From assembly GCF_000758945.1 (NCBI RefSeq), contig NZ_JRND01000020.1, positions 26,519 to 90,518 on the forward strand: a DNA stretch of 64,000 bases, read 5' to 3'. The position numbers were made by a program, and so were the translations under genes. The notes under the pieces are model-generated. The model did not search any database. It saw only the letters and a program-made list of their open reading frames with translations, and was not told the DNA's origin. Origin of the DNA: Lancefieldella parvula_C (GTDB lineage: Bacteria; Actinomycetota; Coriobacteriia; Coriobacteriales; Atopobiaceae). Of this stretch, positions 35,091 to 43,900 are shown in pieces; within the stretch, counting starts at the first letter, position 1, and every line of letters starts with the position of its first letter.

Positions 35091-35810
35091 CTAATCAATC
35101 ATTGTAATGGATTCAATGACTGGTTGCTCTGAAGCAGGGATAGTTCCATTTGAATCGGTTGGGGTTACGCCTTTACAAATTGCATCGACAACATCCATTC
35201 CACTTGTTACCGTGCCAAATGCAGCGTAATTTCCATTCAGAGTTGAGTTGTCTGCCTGCATGATAAAGAACTGTGAGCTTGCAGAGTTTGGATCTTGGGC
35301 GCGTGCCATGGAAATAGTTCCACGTGTATGCGAGATGTTATTCTCGACACCGTTTTTGGTGAACTCGCCCTTGATTTTATTCTCGGATCCACCCGAGCCA
35401 TTGCCTTTAGGATCTCCACCTTGAATCATGAAGCCGTCAATAATGCGATGGAACGTAAGGCCATTATAGAAGCCTGACTCGGCAAGATGAGCAAAATTAG
35501 AAACCGTAATAGGCGCAACGTTTGCGTTAAGAGTTGCCTCGATAGTGCCGTAATCCTTCACCACAATGCGAACGTGATGGATCCCCTTTGCATAAGGGTC
35601 ATCCGCTGCTACGGAATCAATGTAGCCCTTGTTTTGCGAGCTCTGAGACTGCGTTTGTTGTGTCTGCTGCGATTGCGATTGCTGCGATTGTGAACTTGCC
35701 TGAGACTGAGACTTATCAGCACCTCTAAAAAGGGAGAAGCATATTGCTCCTACCGCAAGCACAACGATAACAATAACACCGTACAGCCGACGATTCTTTG
35801 TTTGAAACAC
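35091..35810 (-). CDS. Membrane-anchored cyclophilin-type peptidyl-prolyl isomerase
   Basis: A 239-residue exported protein: basic start, one membrane helix (about 9-28), a Ser/Gln-rich linker (about 33-60) and a cyclophilin domain with FHRIIDGFMIQGGDP, GTISMARAQDPNSASSQFFI and YAAFGTVTSGMDVVD. It should catalyse prolyl isomerisation of proteins outside the cytoplasmic membrane. The start is GTG at 35810, six bases after GGAGG. It is 15 bases after the tannase-like gene on the same strand, so the two may be cotranscribed. Confidence 0.92.
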   Translation of the reverse strand: MFQTKNRRLYGVIVIVVLAVGAICFSLFRGADKSQSQASSQSQQSQSQQTQQTQSQSSQNKGYIDSVAADDPYAKGIHHVRIVVKDYGTIEATLNANVAPITVSNFAHLAESGFYNGLTFHRIIDGFMIQGGDPKGNGSGGSENKIKGEFTKNGVENNISHTRGTISMARAQDPNSASSQFFIMQADNSTLNGNYAAFGTVTSGMDVVDAICKGVTPTDSNGTIPASEQPVIESITMID

Positions 35811-35825
35811 GCTGTATCCTCCCCT

Positions 35826-37649
35826 TTAAGCAGACGCGCATGTGACAATCCAAGACACCAGGTTGGCAGTTGCATTGCCTGTTCTCTCGGCAAGAACGTG
35901 ACCCTTATCCCAAACAAGCGTGTAATCAACACTGCTCACGCCCGAGAAATGCTTTAGAGACAGACCCAAATTGAACGAGGTGCAGATTGAAGTATCAGTA
36001 TTCTGAGCGCCCTCATTAATACGCCAATAAGGAGCAACGGAAGCTGTCTGATAACCCTTGTAAGACGCGCTGGTAAAGTACAGAGGATTAAACATATCCA
36101 CACGAGTTGGAATGTCATTCTCCAGCGTATCAGCCTTATTCAGATCAGAGGTCCAATCATTAGCGTAGCTAGACTTCCAATCAGTAAGCTTCATATACGT
36201 ATCAAGGTTCTTTTTAATGAGGTCAGCAGTCTGCTTATCAAAATGCAGCGTACTTTGCTCGCCAACACCAAAAAGCTGGTTAGCACGGGTGCTTCTATCA
36301 GGGGCATCAAAAGCTCCAACAGGAAGCGACGCGCCTCTTAAAGCTCGCGAGAAACCCCTCAAGTTCTCAAGCTCAACGCTCTGACGACGAAGGTTATATA
36401 CAACCCAAATAGATTCTGAGTTTAGAGAGCCAAAATAGTGCTCAGCAGTATCGTAGATAGTAGATTGAACCTGCTGAGTAGCAGGAGCTGCATTATCTGT
36501 ACCACGAACTGTTGCAAGATTTGGGTCACCTGGGAACGTAGGCTCTTCCAGTCGCTGAGGCGTAGAGGTATAAGGGAATGCGTTGTCCCTAACAAAGTTA
36601 TTCGCGGAGGTCTTGAGCTCGTTGATAAGAAGGTCTGCATATGATCCAGCGGTATAGACGCCAGAGTTAGTTTCATCAAGACTGACCTTACTATCATTGC
36701 TGTCGAGAAGATCCATGTTGTTGACAAATGAAGCATATGCACCAGCAAGATCTTGCGAGAGAGGTTGGGTCCATACACCCTCAGCACGGGAGTCTGTTGC
36801 ATCTGCATACTGACCAGCTGACCACTCATACGCTGCGTCTGCAAGATCATATGAGGTTGCCGGACACCATGAAGCGCTGCCATAAATAGAGTCTGAAAGC
36901 TGCTCGCCCTTCTCGCTATGTGTAGCAGCGCCAACGGCTTTAAGATATGGCGTATAGAGCGGAGAGTCTCCCGAGGTTCCCAGCACCGCACTGAGGCCGC
37001 CGCCAGCTGCAAAGCCAAACACAAAAATCTTTGATGTATTGCATGGGAGCAGCTCGTTGTTGTAGCGCAAATACCTAATAGCTGCCTTGAAATCTACTGC
37101 TGGCCAAGGAGAGCCGCCTGCGTAAAGCTCGTCCGAGCCTGTGGTTGAATCGTAACCAGCACTTCTACCGCGGAAACCTGCGTATACGTACACAAAGCCA
37201 GCCTCAAGGTACGGCGCTAGGCCTTCGTATGAGTAACTTGTAGGAGCGCTCTGAGGGAACAGCGTTGCTGTGTTAATAGGCATGACAATTGGTGCGGTAC
37301 TTGCGGTGAAACTGCCCACAACGGCTTTCTCGCTTACTTCGCACTCGTAGGTAGAGCCCTTCTTGGTTCCTGAGAAATACTTACCAGGCACAAAAACCGA
37401 GAGAGTGTTTACCGACTTGCTTGCAGGCTTAGTGCAGTACTGAATGCCCAGCTGATAGTAGCAATCGTTGTCCTCGTCATAGCTCCACTGAGTCATGTCT
37501 AGCTTAAGCGACTTAAACTCTTCAAGATCCACATTAGATGTAGGCTGATTCGTATCCTCAGAGGTCCTTGCCTGCGGAGTACACGCTGCTAATGTACCAG
37601 CGGCTCCCAGGGCAGAAAGGGACAAGAATTCTTTTCTCGTAAAGGCCAT
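35826..37649 (-). CDS. Exported lipoprotein of the bacterial tannase/feruloyl esterase-like family, nucleophile Ser missing
   Basis: A 607-residue alpha/beta-hydrolase-type protein. The N-terminus has a Tat-like TRKEFLSLS segment and a lipobox LAAC near residue 22. The oxyanion segment YAGFRGRSAGYDS and GGSPWPAVDFKAAIRYLRYN are family-like, and WDKGH near the C-terminus fits the catalytic His. The nucleophile elbow, expected as G-x-S-A-G-G, reads VFGFAAGGGLSAVLG: residue 214 is Ala (codon GCA at 37008-37010). Thus it may be a binding protein or use another residue. GAGGGG precedes the ATG. It is the first gene of a likely two-gene unit with the cyclophilin. Confidence 0.75.
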   Translation of the reverse strand: MAFTRKEFLSLSALGAAGTLAACTPQARTSEDTNQPTSNVDLEEFKSLKLDMTQWSYDEDNDCYYQLGIQYCTKPASKSVNTLSVFVPGKYFSGTKKGSTYECEVSEKAVVGSFTASTAPIVMPINTATLFPQSAPTSYSYEGLAPYLEAGFVYVYAGFRGRSAGYDSTTGSDELYAGGSPWPAVDFKAAIRYLRYNNELLPCNTSKIFVFGFAAGGGLSAVLGTSGDSPLYTPYLKAVGAATHSEKGEQLSDSIYGSASWCPATSYDLADAAYEWSAGQYADATDSRAEGVWTQPLSQDLAGAYASFVNNMDLLDSNDSKVSLDETNSGVYTAGSYADLLINELKTSANNFVRDNAFPYTSTPQRLEEPTFPGDPNLATVRGTDNAAPATQQVQSTIYDTAEHYFGSLNSESIWVVYNLRRQSVELENLRGFSRALRGASLPVGAFDAPDRSTRANQLFGVGEQSTLHFDKQTADLIKKNLDTYMKLTDWKSSYANDWTSDLNKADTLENDIPTRVDMFNPLYFTSASYKGYQTASVAPYWRINEGAQNTDTSICTSFNLGLSLKHFSGVSSVDYTLVWDKGHVLAERTGNATANLVSWIVTCASA

Positions 37650-37778
37650 AATTTCCCCTCGAATAGTTTATTCAGTGGAGGCAGCAACGACCGCTGACCT
37701 AGTTCAAGCTAGACAATCTATTGTACCAATTTGCAAACGTGTATGCTTAAGAGCAAGCGTCTAGAGAAACGAGTTAGC

Positions 37779-38048
37779 ATGCCAAAAGTTGTCAACTTCT
37801 TTGACCTCATTCATCTCAATGAAAGGCTCGAACAACAGGGACTTTTAAGCAAAATCCACTTGCGTGACACATGTGGTAAGCAAACCCTCTGGATAGAACT
37901 CCCCTCTGGCGAGAAAACCGATGAGCGCGAGAAAATCGACGGTCAAGAGCTTGAGAAAACAAAAGAGCAAGTTGAGGCGTTTTTTGCAATAAAAGGTATG
38001 ACCGTTGAATTTGACCTCACTGGCGGAAAAAATTTCTGGATTGTATAA
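37779..38048 (+). CDS. Small conserved hypothetical, RDAC-like
   Basis: An 89-residue cytoplasmic protein beginning MPKVVNFFDLIHLNERLEQQ. The segment KIHLRDTCGKQTLWIELP recalls a small family with an R-D-A-C signature; here it reads R-D-T-C. It is hydrophilic, without membrane segment or known catalytic motif. The frame is open upstream to 37731 with another ATG at 37743; no ribosome site decides clearly, and 37779 is chosen from the family-like N-terminus. Function unknown. It sits just before tRNA-Phe on the same strand. Confidence 0.6.
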   Translation: MPKVVNFFDLIHLNERLEQQGLLSKIHLRDTCGKQTLWIELPSGEKTDEREKIDGQELEKTKEQVEAFFAIKGMTVEFDLTGGKNFWIV

Positions 38049-38057
38049 ATTGCCCGC

Positions 38058-38085
38058 TTGACGAAGCGCTTGAGTCTGTTATAGT
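38058..38085 (+). promoter_or_regulatory. tRNA-Phe promoter
   Basis: TTGACG at 38058-38063 and TATAGT at 38080-38085 with a 16-base spacer, about 24 bases before the mature tRNA. Confidence 0.75.
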
Positions 38086-38109
38086 AAATAAGCTTTTCGA
38101 AGCACCAAT

Positions 38110-38185
38110 GGCTGGGTAGCTCAGTTGGTAGAGCAGGGGACTGAAAATCCCCGTGTCAGGGGTTCGATTCCCTTCCCCGCCACCA
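38110..38185 (+). tRNA. tRNA-Phe (anticodon GAA)
   Basis: A complete 76-base cloverleaf with encoded CCA. The D arm is GCTC/GAGC, the anticodon stem GGGGA/TCCCC, the loop CTGAAAA with anticodon GAA at 38143-38145, and the T arm holds TTCGATT. The acceptor stem GGCTGGG/CCCCGCC has an unpaired U-C at the 4:69 position; the other six pairs are good. Its own promoter lies upstream and a terminator downstream. Confidence 0.95.
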
Positions 38186-38195
38186 CGACTTGAAT

Positions 38196-38230
38196 CGGCT
38201 CAGAGAGAAATCTCTGAGCCGTTTTCTTTT
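38196..38230 (+). terminator. Terminator of tRNA-Phe
   Basis: CGGCTCAGAGA and TCTCTGAGCCG pair perfectly with a GAAA loop, followed by TTTTCTTTT. Confidence 0.92.
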
Positions 38231-38332
38231 ATCTTTTGATGTAGACGTGGCAAGTAGTAAACAGTAAAGGACGCACCTCTTTTAAGAAGCACGTCTTTCA
38301 CAGGGTTCTTGCATTAAAAAATTGAACTAAAA

Positions 38333-38560
38333 CTATCGATACGTACGCAAAGCTTCGATGAGCTCAGAAGCTTCAATACCTAGAGCTTCAGCAAAAGAAA
38401 AGACTTCTCCGAGTTTAACGCCACGCTCGCCTGATTCAACCTTTGATATGAATGCTTGATCTCCAGCAAGGTGCTCAGCAACCGCCTCTTGAGTAAGACG
38501 TTGCTTCTTTCGCAAATCGCGAAGACACTGGCCCACTAATCTGTTAGATATCTGCTCCAT
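38333..38560 (-). CDS. XRE family HTH regulator
   Basis: A 75-residue Cro/CI-type DNA-binding protein consisting only of the helix-turn-helix domain: LRDLRKKQRLTQEAVAEHLA then DQAFISKVESGERGV and FAEALGIEASELIE. No effector domain. There is no convincing Shine-Dalgarno sequence before the ATG at 38560, so it may be leaderless or weakly translated. It stands alone between tRNA-Phe and the DUF2207 gene. Targets are unknown. Confidence 0.88.
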   Translation of the reverse strand: MEQISNRLVGQCLRDLRKKQRLTQEAVAEHLAGDQAFISKVESGERGVKLGEVFSFAEALGIEASELIEALRTYR

Positions 38561-38620
38561 AAATGCAGCGTAAAACTATCAACTCAAATATGCCAAAATC
38601 GCATATTTTCTTAAAAAAGA

Positions 38621-38651
38621 AATTCTCCCCGACAAGTTCACGGGGAGAATT
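38621..38651 (-). terminator. Terminator of the DUF2207 gene
   Basis: AATTCTCCCCG and CGGGGAGAATT pair perfectly; on minus TTTCTTTTTT follows. Confidence 0.88.
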
Positions 38652-38701
38652 AAAACCTTTAAACGTAGCTTCTTGTGATGTTTATTGAAGCGCTTATGGC
38701 A

Positions 38702-40684
38702 TTAGAAGCCACCACCGCCGCCTCCGCCGCCGAAGCCGCCACCGCCGCCTCCGGAGAAGCCGCCACCAAAACCGCCGCCAGAACTTGAATTAGAAGAAGC
38801 GAGCGCTGCCGTGGAGACAGAATGAGCAGCTGTAACACTCTTGGTTACGCTCTCAATTGCATTGGTTCGCATGCCATTTCCATAGTAATACCAGCTATAA
38901 ACAGGCATAAACTGAGGATCTTTGAGCATCTCTGGCATTGCAACTTTCAGCTGCTCGATAACCTTATCTGCAACACCAAGCGCAACTGCCATAACCAGAA
39001 GCCTATTCCAAAGAATGACGTCAGTAGGGATTGCTTCATGTAGATTGGTGAACTCAGTAAGCCACTTTCTTAGCGCACGAGTCTTAGCAAGCGTCTCAAC
39101 ACCCTCTCTGTTCATCAAATCAAACGAGCCAATGTTTACAAGTGCAACAAGACCGGCAATGACAAGAATGAACAGATGTAGTAGTAGATTGGCAAATGAA
39201 ACATCAGCCATAACACCCATGAAGAATGCAGCAGCTGCAACAAGAACATCAACAGCAATCAGAGCACCAAGAATTCCCTTACCGTGGAATGGAATCTTAT
39301 TTGTTCCATACTTAGCAGCATAGCTAAGCTTGATGGGGCTCTCCCAAGACTCATATGCCTTATTAAAATCTTCTGGATGTGATGAAGCATATTTACCAAT
39401 TTGTTTCATGGTAACAGTAGTATTTACCGCTCCAGATTCTCCGGCTTTATCAAAGATTAACTTCATTGCCATACTATCAATCTTATTTGACAAAGTACTG
39501 CCTGGATAGAAGGATGGCTGACCTTCTACAAGGTCTTGAACCTTTGTAAGACAATAATCAGACTTCTCCATACCAAGGAAGTTTGTACTAACTGTCTTAT
39601 TCAAGCTAATGTACTTTGAATCAGAAAGGTGCATGAGAGTTGCCGTTAGAGCATCTCCCTTTATTTCCTCACTGTTATAAAGCATGGAAAGGACTGCTGG
39701 GTGATCATTAGATGGGACATCTCTGTAATAAAGGTCATTGAATTGAGGAGTCATGACCTTTTTGTATTTAATTCGTAACAGAATAGCTGCTACAACGGTG
39801 ATAGCTGCAAATACTAATGGCGCATAAAGTATGAAGGCAACCTGAACTTTAGCAACATCACGCTTGTGATTTGCCTCGTCAGCCCACGCTTGTTCCTCAG
39901 ACAGAATGCTGCTCAGTTTATTCTGCTGAATGGGAGTTAGCCCAGAAACCCAATCGGTTGGGAACGTAATACGAGCTTCCGCAAACTCATCTGTTCCTAC
40001 ACCAGGAACCTTATAGACAACAGCATTGTTAGTAATTTCTACATTTGCGTCCAGCGGACCATGTCCCCAGGCGCGAACAGTATCGCCAGCAACTATAGAT
40101 TGTCCTGAAGGAACAGGAAGATGGATAGTAGCCGTTACATTACGAGACTCTGAATCCCAGCCATCAGATACAAACTTCCAGTACAACTCTGCAGTGTCAG
40201 ACCAGTTTGTTACAACATTAGTAATGTCATACTCGATGGTTATATGTGCATACTCATCATCATGTGCTGAATAAATCTTCAAGTTCAACATATTGCCTGA
40301 TAGAGTGGGAACATAATACTCATCTGAGTTGGCACCATTTCCATTTGAGTCTTTGCTGTAAAGCTGACGCGTTCCCTGCTTATCCTGAACGGTAACTGAA
40401 GTAATGTTTACTTCAACGTTCTGCCCATTATATTTATTCTTTCCAACTGGGAGATTCCAATAGACACCGTGAAAGCTTCCTCTGAAATAGAATGTACGAG
40501 TTTCTACGACATGCAACGTTCCGTCCTTTTGAACCGTCGCATCAATATTTACCGTATCTATTGAAAGGTCACGTGCAAATGCTTTTGCCGGTGCAATTAG
40601 AAACGCAACAGCCAAAAGCATTACGCAAAGCGCAATCCTTACAAACTGGCTCTTTTTAGAAGAGCGAAGCGAAACTTTATACAT
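38702..40684 (-). CDS. DUF2207 family membrane protein with glycine-rich tail
   Basis: A 660-residue protein: signal peptide (about 1-38), an external beta-rich DUF2207 domain (YFRGSFHGVYWNLPVG, then TIEYDITNVV), a membrane helix near 290, a cytoplasmic region, two more membrane helices (about 470-520) and a C-terminus of Gly-Phe/Ser repeats ending in a run of glycines. Such proteins occur widely in actinobacteria and Firmicutes without known function. AAAGGAG precedes the ATG. It follows the Tad operon on the same strand after a 55-base gap and may or may not share its transcript. Confidence 0.82.
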   Translation of the reverse strand: MYKVSLRSSKKSQFVRIALCVMLLAVAFLIAPAKAFARDLSIDTVNIDATVQKDGTLHVVETRTFYFRGSFHGVYWNLPVGKNKYNGQNVEVNITSVTVQDKQGTRQLYSKDSNGNGANSDEYYVPTLSGNMLNLKIYSAHDDEYAHITIEYDITNVVTNWSDTAELYWKFVSDGWDSESRNVTATIHLPVPSGQSIVAGDTVRAWGHGPLDANVEITNNAVVYKVPGVGTDEFAEARITFPTDWVSGLTPIQQNKLSSILSEEQAWADEANHKRDVAKVQVAFILYAPLVFAAITVVAAILLRIKYKKVMTPQFNDLYYRDVPSNDHPAVLSMLYNSEEIKGDALTATLMHLSDSKYISLNKTVSTNFLGMEKSDYCLTKVQDLVEGQPSFYPGSTLSNKIDSMAMKLIFDKAGESGAVNTTVTMKQIGKYASSHPEDFNKAYESWESPIKLSYAAKYGTNKIPFHGKGILGALIAVDVLVAAAAFFMGVMADVSFANLLLHLFILVIAGLVALVNIGSFDLMNREGVETLAKTRALRKWLTEFTNLHEAIPTDVILWNRLLVMAVALGVADKVIEQLKVAMPEMLKDPQFMPVYSWYYYGNGMRTNAIESVTKSVTAAHSVSTAALASSNSSSGGGFGGGFSGGGGGGFGGGGGGGGF

Positions 40685-40739
40685 GAAAACTCCTTTATGT
40701 TACTTTCGCAACTCTTCCTAAAAGGATACCACGTACTAA

Positions 40740-41012
40740 TTAATCTGCTGGTGAATATGAGTTATCCAGTTCAAACAAAGCAGGTGGCAGTCCTTTATCC
40801 CACTCCTCTCCTACTTCCTCAGAAAGCAAATACTCATCAGTTTCTATAAGAGGAAGGTTAGCAATTCTTTTATTTCTTGATGTTTCGAGATTGCATACAA
40901 GCGAGCTTGGGCCGCTGAAGTCTAGAAGGCACCCGTAACAAATTCTCATGTCCTGAAATAACTTTTCTCCGCATCTGGGGCAAATTTTGACGGAGTAGTT
41001 TTCTATAGCCAT
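40740..41012 (-). CDS. Small double-CxxC zinc-ribbon protein at the end of the tad operon
   Basis: A 90-residue protein with a probable zinc ribbon near the N-terminus (KICPRCGEKLF and RICYGCLLDF, two CxxC pairs) and an acidic C-terminal half. GAAGGAG five bases before the ATG at 41012 gives a confident start. The gene overlaps the 3' part of the preceding DUF192-like gene by 143 bases in another frame. Location at the end of the tad operon suggests a regulatory or assembly role; no function is known. Confidence 0.7.
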   Translation of the reverse strand: MAIENYSVKICPRCGEKLFQDMRICYGCLLDFSGPSSLVCNLETSRNKRIANLPLIETDEYLLSEEVGEEWDKGLPPALFELDNSYSPAD

Positions 41013-41391
41013 AGCGACTCCTTCTTTCAACATTGCTTTCCTCGGTACTTATTTCTTGAATGAGCACTTTCTGTCCCACTTCAAACCATGGGAAATCATC
41101 AACTGATGGTCTTTCAAATGTGCAATAGGCGCCTGCGCAGCTATGAATTTGTTTAGGCTGTACTCGTCTCCGAATTTTTAGAATTTCTCCATGATCATCT
41201 GCAAATGCAATATCAATCGGATATGTCATTCCAAAAGTATGAACTGAAGAACACCTCAGAAGTAATACTGGAGGAGCTGTTATCTCGGTACCCAAAAGCC
41301 CAACGAACTTTTCGAAGCCCCCTTGTAACAATTCAAAAATCTGTTCAGAATTAGGGGCTTCTTCTATCGACACTTGTACGTTCATTTTCAA
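40870..41391 (-). CDS. DUF192-like protein in the tad operon
   Basis: Up to 173 residues. The core (about residues 40-120) matches DUF192: LLLRCSSVHTFGMTYPIDIA, then IHSCAGAYCTFERPS. Such small beta-barrel proteins have no established function. The frame stays open well beyond the usual end of the domain (about residue 125) through 143 bases of the zinc-ribbon gene, giving a basic, low-similarity tail; either a true long overlap or a lost stop/frameshift. The likely start is TTG at 41391, seven bases after GGGAG and overlapping the stop of the previous gene; ATG at 41385 is the alternative. Confidence 0.7.
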   Translation of the reverse strand: MKMNVQVSIEEAPNSEQIFELLQGGFEKFVGLLGTEITAPPVLLLRCSSVHTFGMTYPIDIAFADDHGEILKIRRRVQPKQIHSCAGAYCTFERPSVDDFPWFEVGQKVLIQEISTEESNVERRSRYGYRKLLRQNLPQMRRKVISGHENLLRVPSRLQRPKLACMQSRNIKK

Positions 41392-41846
41392 ATCACAACT
41401 CCCGACTTATAAGGACTAACAACAATTGAGGTTGTATGGGTAAGACATAGAGGAGACTCTAGTGACACTAAAGGGAGACGCAGGGTATGTGGCCAAGGCT
41501 TGTACTTAAGAGTTACTTGGTATTTAGGAAAAATAGAGACCATGTTCCCAATCCCCTCGCTTTCTCCCTCCAATGAGACAACAATGTCGCAATTGTCATC
41601 GCAATTAAGAGCAGCTTTTATTTTCTGAGTTAAGTTTTCTAGTGCTCCTCCATCTGTGGAATGACTAGAAGAAATTCCATGAGCAATAATTTGATCCGCC
41701 GCAACACGGTCAAACTTTGAGCACATATCTGCAAACTTAAATAAATTGATTGCAATTAGAGCAACCACTAATACAACCGGAAGAACCAATGCAGTCTCAA
41801 CAAACATTTGCCCTTTTTGGCAACAAAGAAATTTCATTTTTCTCAT
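41388..41846 (-). CDS. TadE-like pseudopilin
   Basis: A 152-residue protein with a short basic leader ending at Gly12, the motif G-QMFVE (Glu at +5 after the Gly) and a hydrophobic helix VETALVLPVVLVVALIAINL, as expected of TadE-like proteins processed by a prepilin peptidase. A small external domain with two close cysteines (NCDDNCD) follows. ATGA overlap with the preceding TadG-like gene indicates translational coupling. It is the last of four pilin-like genes in this operon. Confidence 0.85.
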   Translation of the reverse strand: MRKMKFLCCQKGQMFVETALVLPVVLVVALIAINLFKFADMCSKFDRVAADQIIAHGISSSHSTDGGALENLTQKIKAALNCDDNCDIVVSLEGESEGIGNMVSIFPKYQVTLKYKPWPHTLRLPLVSLESPLCLTHTTSIVVSPYKSGVVI

Positions 41847-43900
41847 ATGCCACCAAAAACTTTCTTAACATCAATTTCTAAAGGAATCTCAATATCAATG
41901 ACAGGAATGGTCAGCTTTGCAATTGTGATTTTGTCAGGCAAATACTGGAGAGAAAACGCACCAAGTGAACGAGCTAAAGCAATTGGATCTGATGTATTAG
42001 GTATTTTCTGAACTAGTTCACGAATCGTTGATTCTTTCTCAAAGCCAGCTTGTTTCAAAACACTTTCTGTATTAACAAGAACAGGCTTCATTTGTCTTAA
42101 ATCACTTGGCTCTAATCCAGCGTCAATAACTATTTGTTTCAAAGCACTCTGTAATTTGGAGCCGACACTTCCACCTGTTATTCCGTCAACGTTATCAAGA
42201 AATTCCGACAGCTTAGAAGACCAAGAAGTTACACCATCCCCATATGAGATTAAAAGAGATCCCCACAAGCTCATTACCTTATCTATGGTCTGTCCAATAA
42301 ACCCTCCCCTCCTTTCAACCTGATCAAAAAAGCTTGAAAGAACGTTGTTTGTAGAAGAGCTGTCTGGAGCAAGCGTTGCTCCGGATATTGCATATCCTTC
42401 TGGGAGAAAAACTGACTGCTCAAGTGTTCCTAAACTTCCTTGAAATTCTGGAGATGAACCTCCTCTTCTCACAAATGAAATACATCCCCAAGCTCCTGGA
42501 GGACATAATCTGGGCCTAGCAACCTTTAGGGCATCAAGTGCTTTTTGAAATATTCCAGTTGATTTATCTGCAGCTTCAGACAACTTTTTTCGCAAATCTT
42601 TTATTTGCTGACGTGATGATTCATAAACTTCAGACTCTTCGACTACGATTTTCCAGTAATACTCAAACCCGTTATCAATATTTGTCGAAGCAGAAGCCAC
42701 TCTTCCCACATCGCTGCTCGTAAAATGACAATGTTGACACTCATGAACCGCTCCAGAATCTAAATCTTGTAGCGATGCAAATCCCGCGTTTTCTCCTGTT
42801 GCTCCTGGACAAGACCTATGAGCATGAATGGTTTTCTCGCCATTTTCATAGGTGCAAGGCCAAATAGGCTTTAGATACAGGTCTGTTTTCTTTGTCTCCT
42901 CTAAGTTATGTGGCAATCGAGGTAAATTCATATCGACCTCACCATCAGCTGTTTCTTTATAAAATCCTTTAGAAAGTTCCGTAAACGCAAAGTTGTAAAA
43001 CGCTTTTCGTATAGCAGAATCACGTAATTCTTCTGCAGTGCTTCCATTGACAATTTCTTGATCATATCGAGCTCTGTAATATGCTCTAGCTCGCTTTAAA
43101 GCGATACCGAACGTCCAAGAAGTTGGCGACGGGATAGATGGATTTATATCCCCAGAAAGACCAGCGAGATGCTCTGCTCTTTCACGCATAGAATACGGAC
43201 CTCCACCGCAGTCTGCCTCCCACGCCCTCTTTTTAGATGTCTCTGCTTTACTTTGTAACTCTTCAATTTCTTTTGCTATCTGCTGTAATAGCTCGCTCTG
43301 TTCTTTTAATTCATCTGACGAAACGTCGCTATTTAAATGTCCAAAATCAGATTGTGACTGAGCGGGAAATAAAAGAGCTGATCCCACGAAGTTACCCGCA
43401 TCAGTAGAGTTCTTTTGTATACAAGAGCTCGCCGCCATTGCTGCAAAAACTGGAAGCATTTTTTCAGTTTCCTCTAAGCCTTCACAAGCTGAAGTAGCAA
43501 ATTTTTTACGCGCTTCAAGTGTCTTAAAACCTGCATCACACAATTTAGAACCCGCTGAAGCTAAACCTGGAACACATGAAGCAACCAATCCGGCTCCAAC
43601 ACATAACAATCCTGATAACCCAAGACTCAAAATGCTTGCATCAATTACCTGCGCAATAGTTGTGTATTTAGCTACGACATTTTCTCCTGCCATAGAAGCC
43701 GCATCTGCTATTGACTGAGTTTTGTATGCTCTCGATGAAACCCAAGCGACCGATACCAGTGCGAATACAAGCGCTAGACATACTAAAAGCGCACTTGCAA
43801 AAGCGATTGACGTAATACCGCCTTTATCGTCTATAAACATGGAAAGTCCAAGCTTTATTTTCTTATGTTTATCCTTTCCAAAAGGCAATCCAATCCGCAT
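41843..43900 (-). CDS. TadG-like large membrane-anchored protein
   Basis: A 685-residue protein with an N-terminal Tad-like hydrophobic helix (ITSIAFASALLVCLALVFALV) preceded by DDKGG, but with no Glu at +5, so it may not be cleaved like a pilin. A further hydrophobic segment follows at about residue 95. The rest is a large external domain with coiled-coil stretches (SSDELKEQSELLQQIAKEIE) and paired cysteines (for example HECQHCHF). The position and N-terminus fit a TadG-type minor pilus component. The ATG at 43900 has GAGGG five bases upstream; ATG at 43840 is the alternative. The start overlaps the previous gene by 32 bases. Confidence 0.75.
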   Translation of the reverse strand: MRIGLPFGKDKHKKIKLGLSMFIDDKGGITSIAFASALLVCLALVFALVSVAWVSSRAYKTQSIADAASMAGENVVAKYTTIAQVIDASILSLGLSGLLCVGAGLVASCVPGLASAGSKLCDAGFKTLEARKKFATSACEGLEETEKMLPVFAAMAASSCIQKNSTDAGNFVGSALLFPAQSQSDFGHLNSDVSSDELKEQSELLQQIAKEIEELQSKAETSKKRAWEADCGGGPYSMRERAEHLAGLSGDINPSIPSPTSWTFGIALKRARAYYRARYDQEIVNGSTAEELRDSAIRKAFYNFAFTELSKGFYKETADGEVDMNLPRLPHNLEETKKTDLYLKPIWPCTYENGEKTIHAHRSCPGATGENAGFASLQDLDSGAVHECQHCHFTSSDVGRVASASTNIDNGFEYYWKIVVEESEVYESSRQQIKDLRKKLSEAADKSTGIFQKALDALKVARPRLCPPGAWGCISFVRRGGSSPEFQGSLGTLEQSVFLPEGYAISGATLAPDSSSTNNVLSSFFDQVERRGGFIGQTIDKVMSLWGSLLISYGDGVTSWSSKLSEFLDNVDGITGGSVGSKLQSALKQIVIDAGLEPSDLRQMKPVLVNTESVLKQAGFEKESTIRELVQKIPNTSDPIALARSLGAFSLQYLPDKITIAKLTIPVIDIEIPLEIDVKKVFGGI

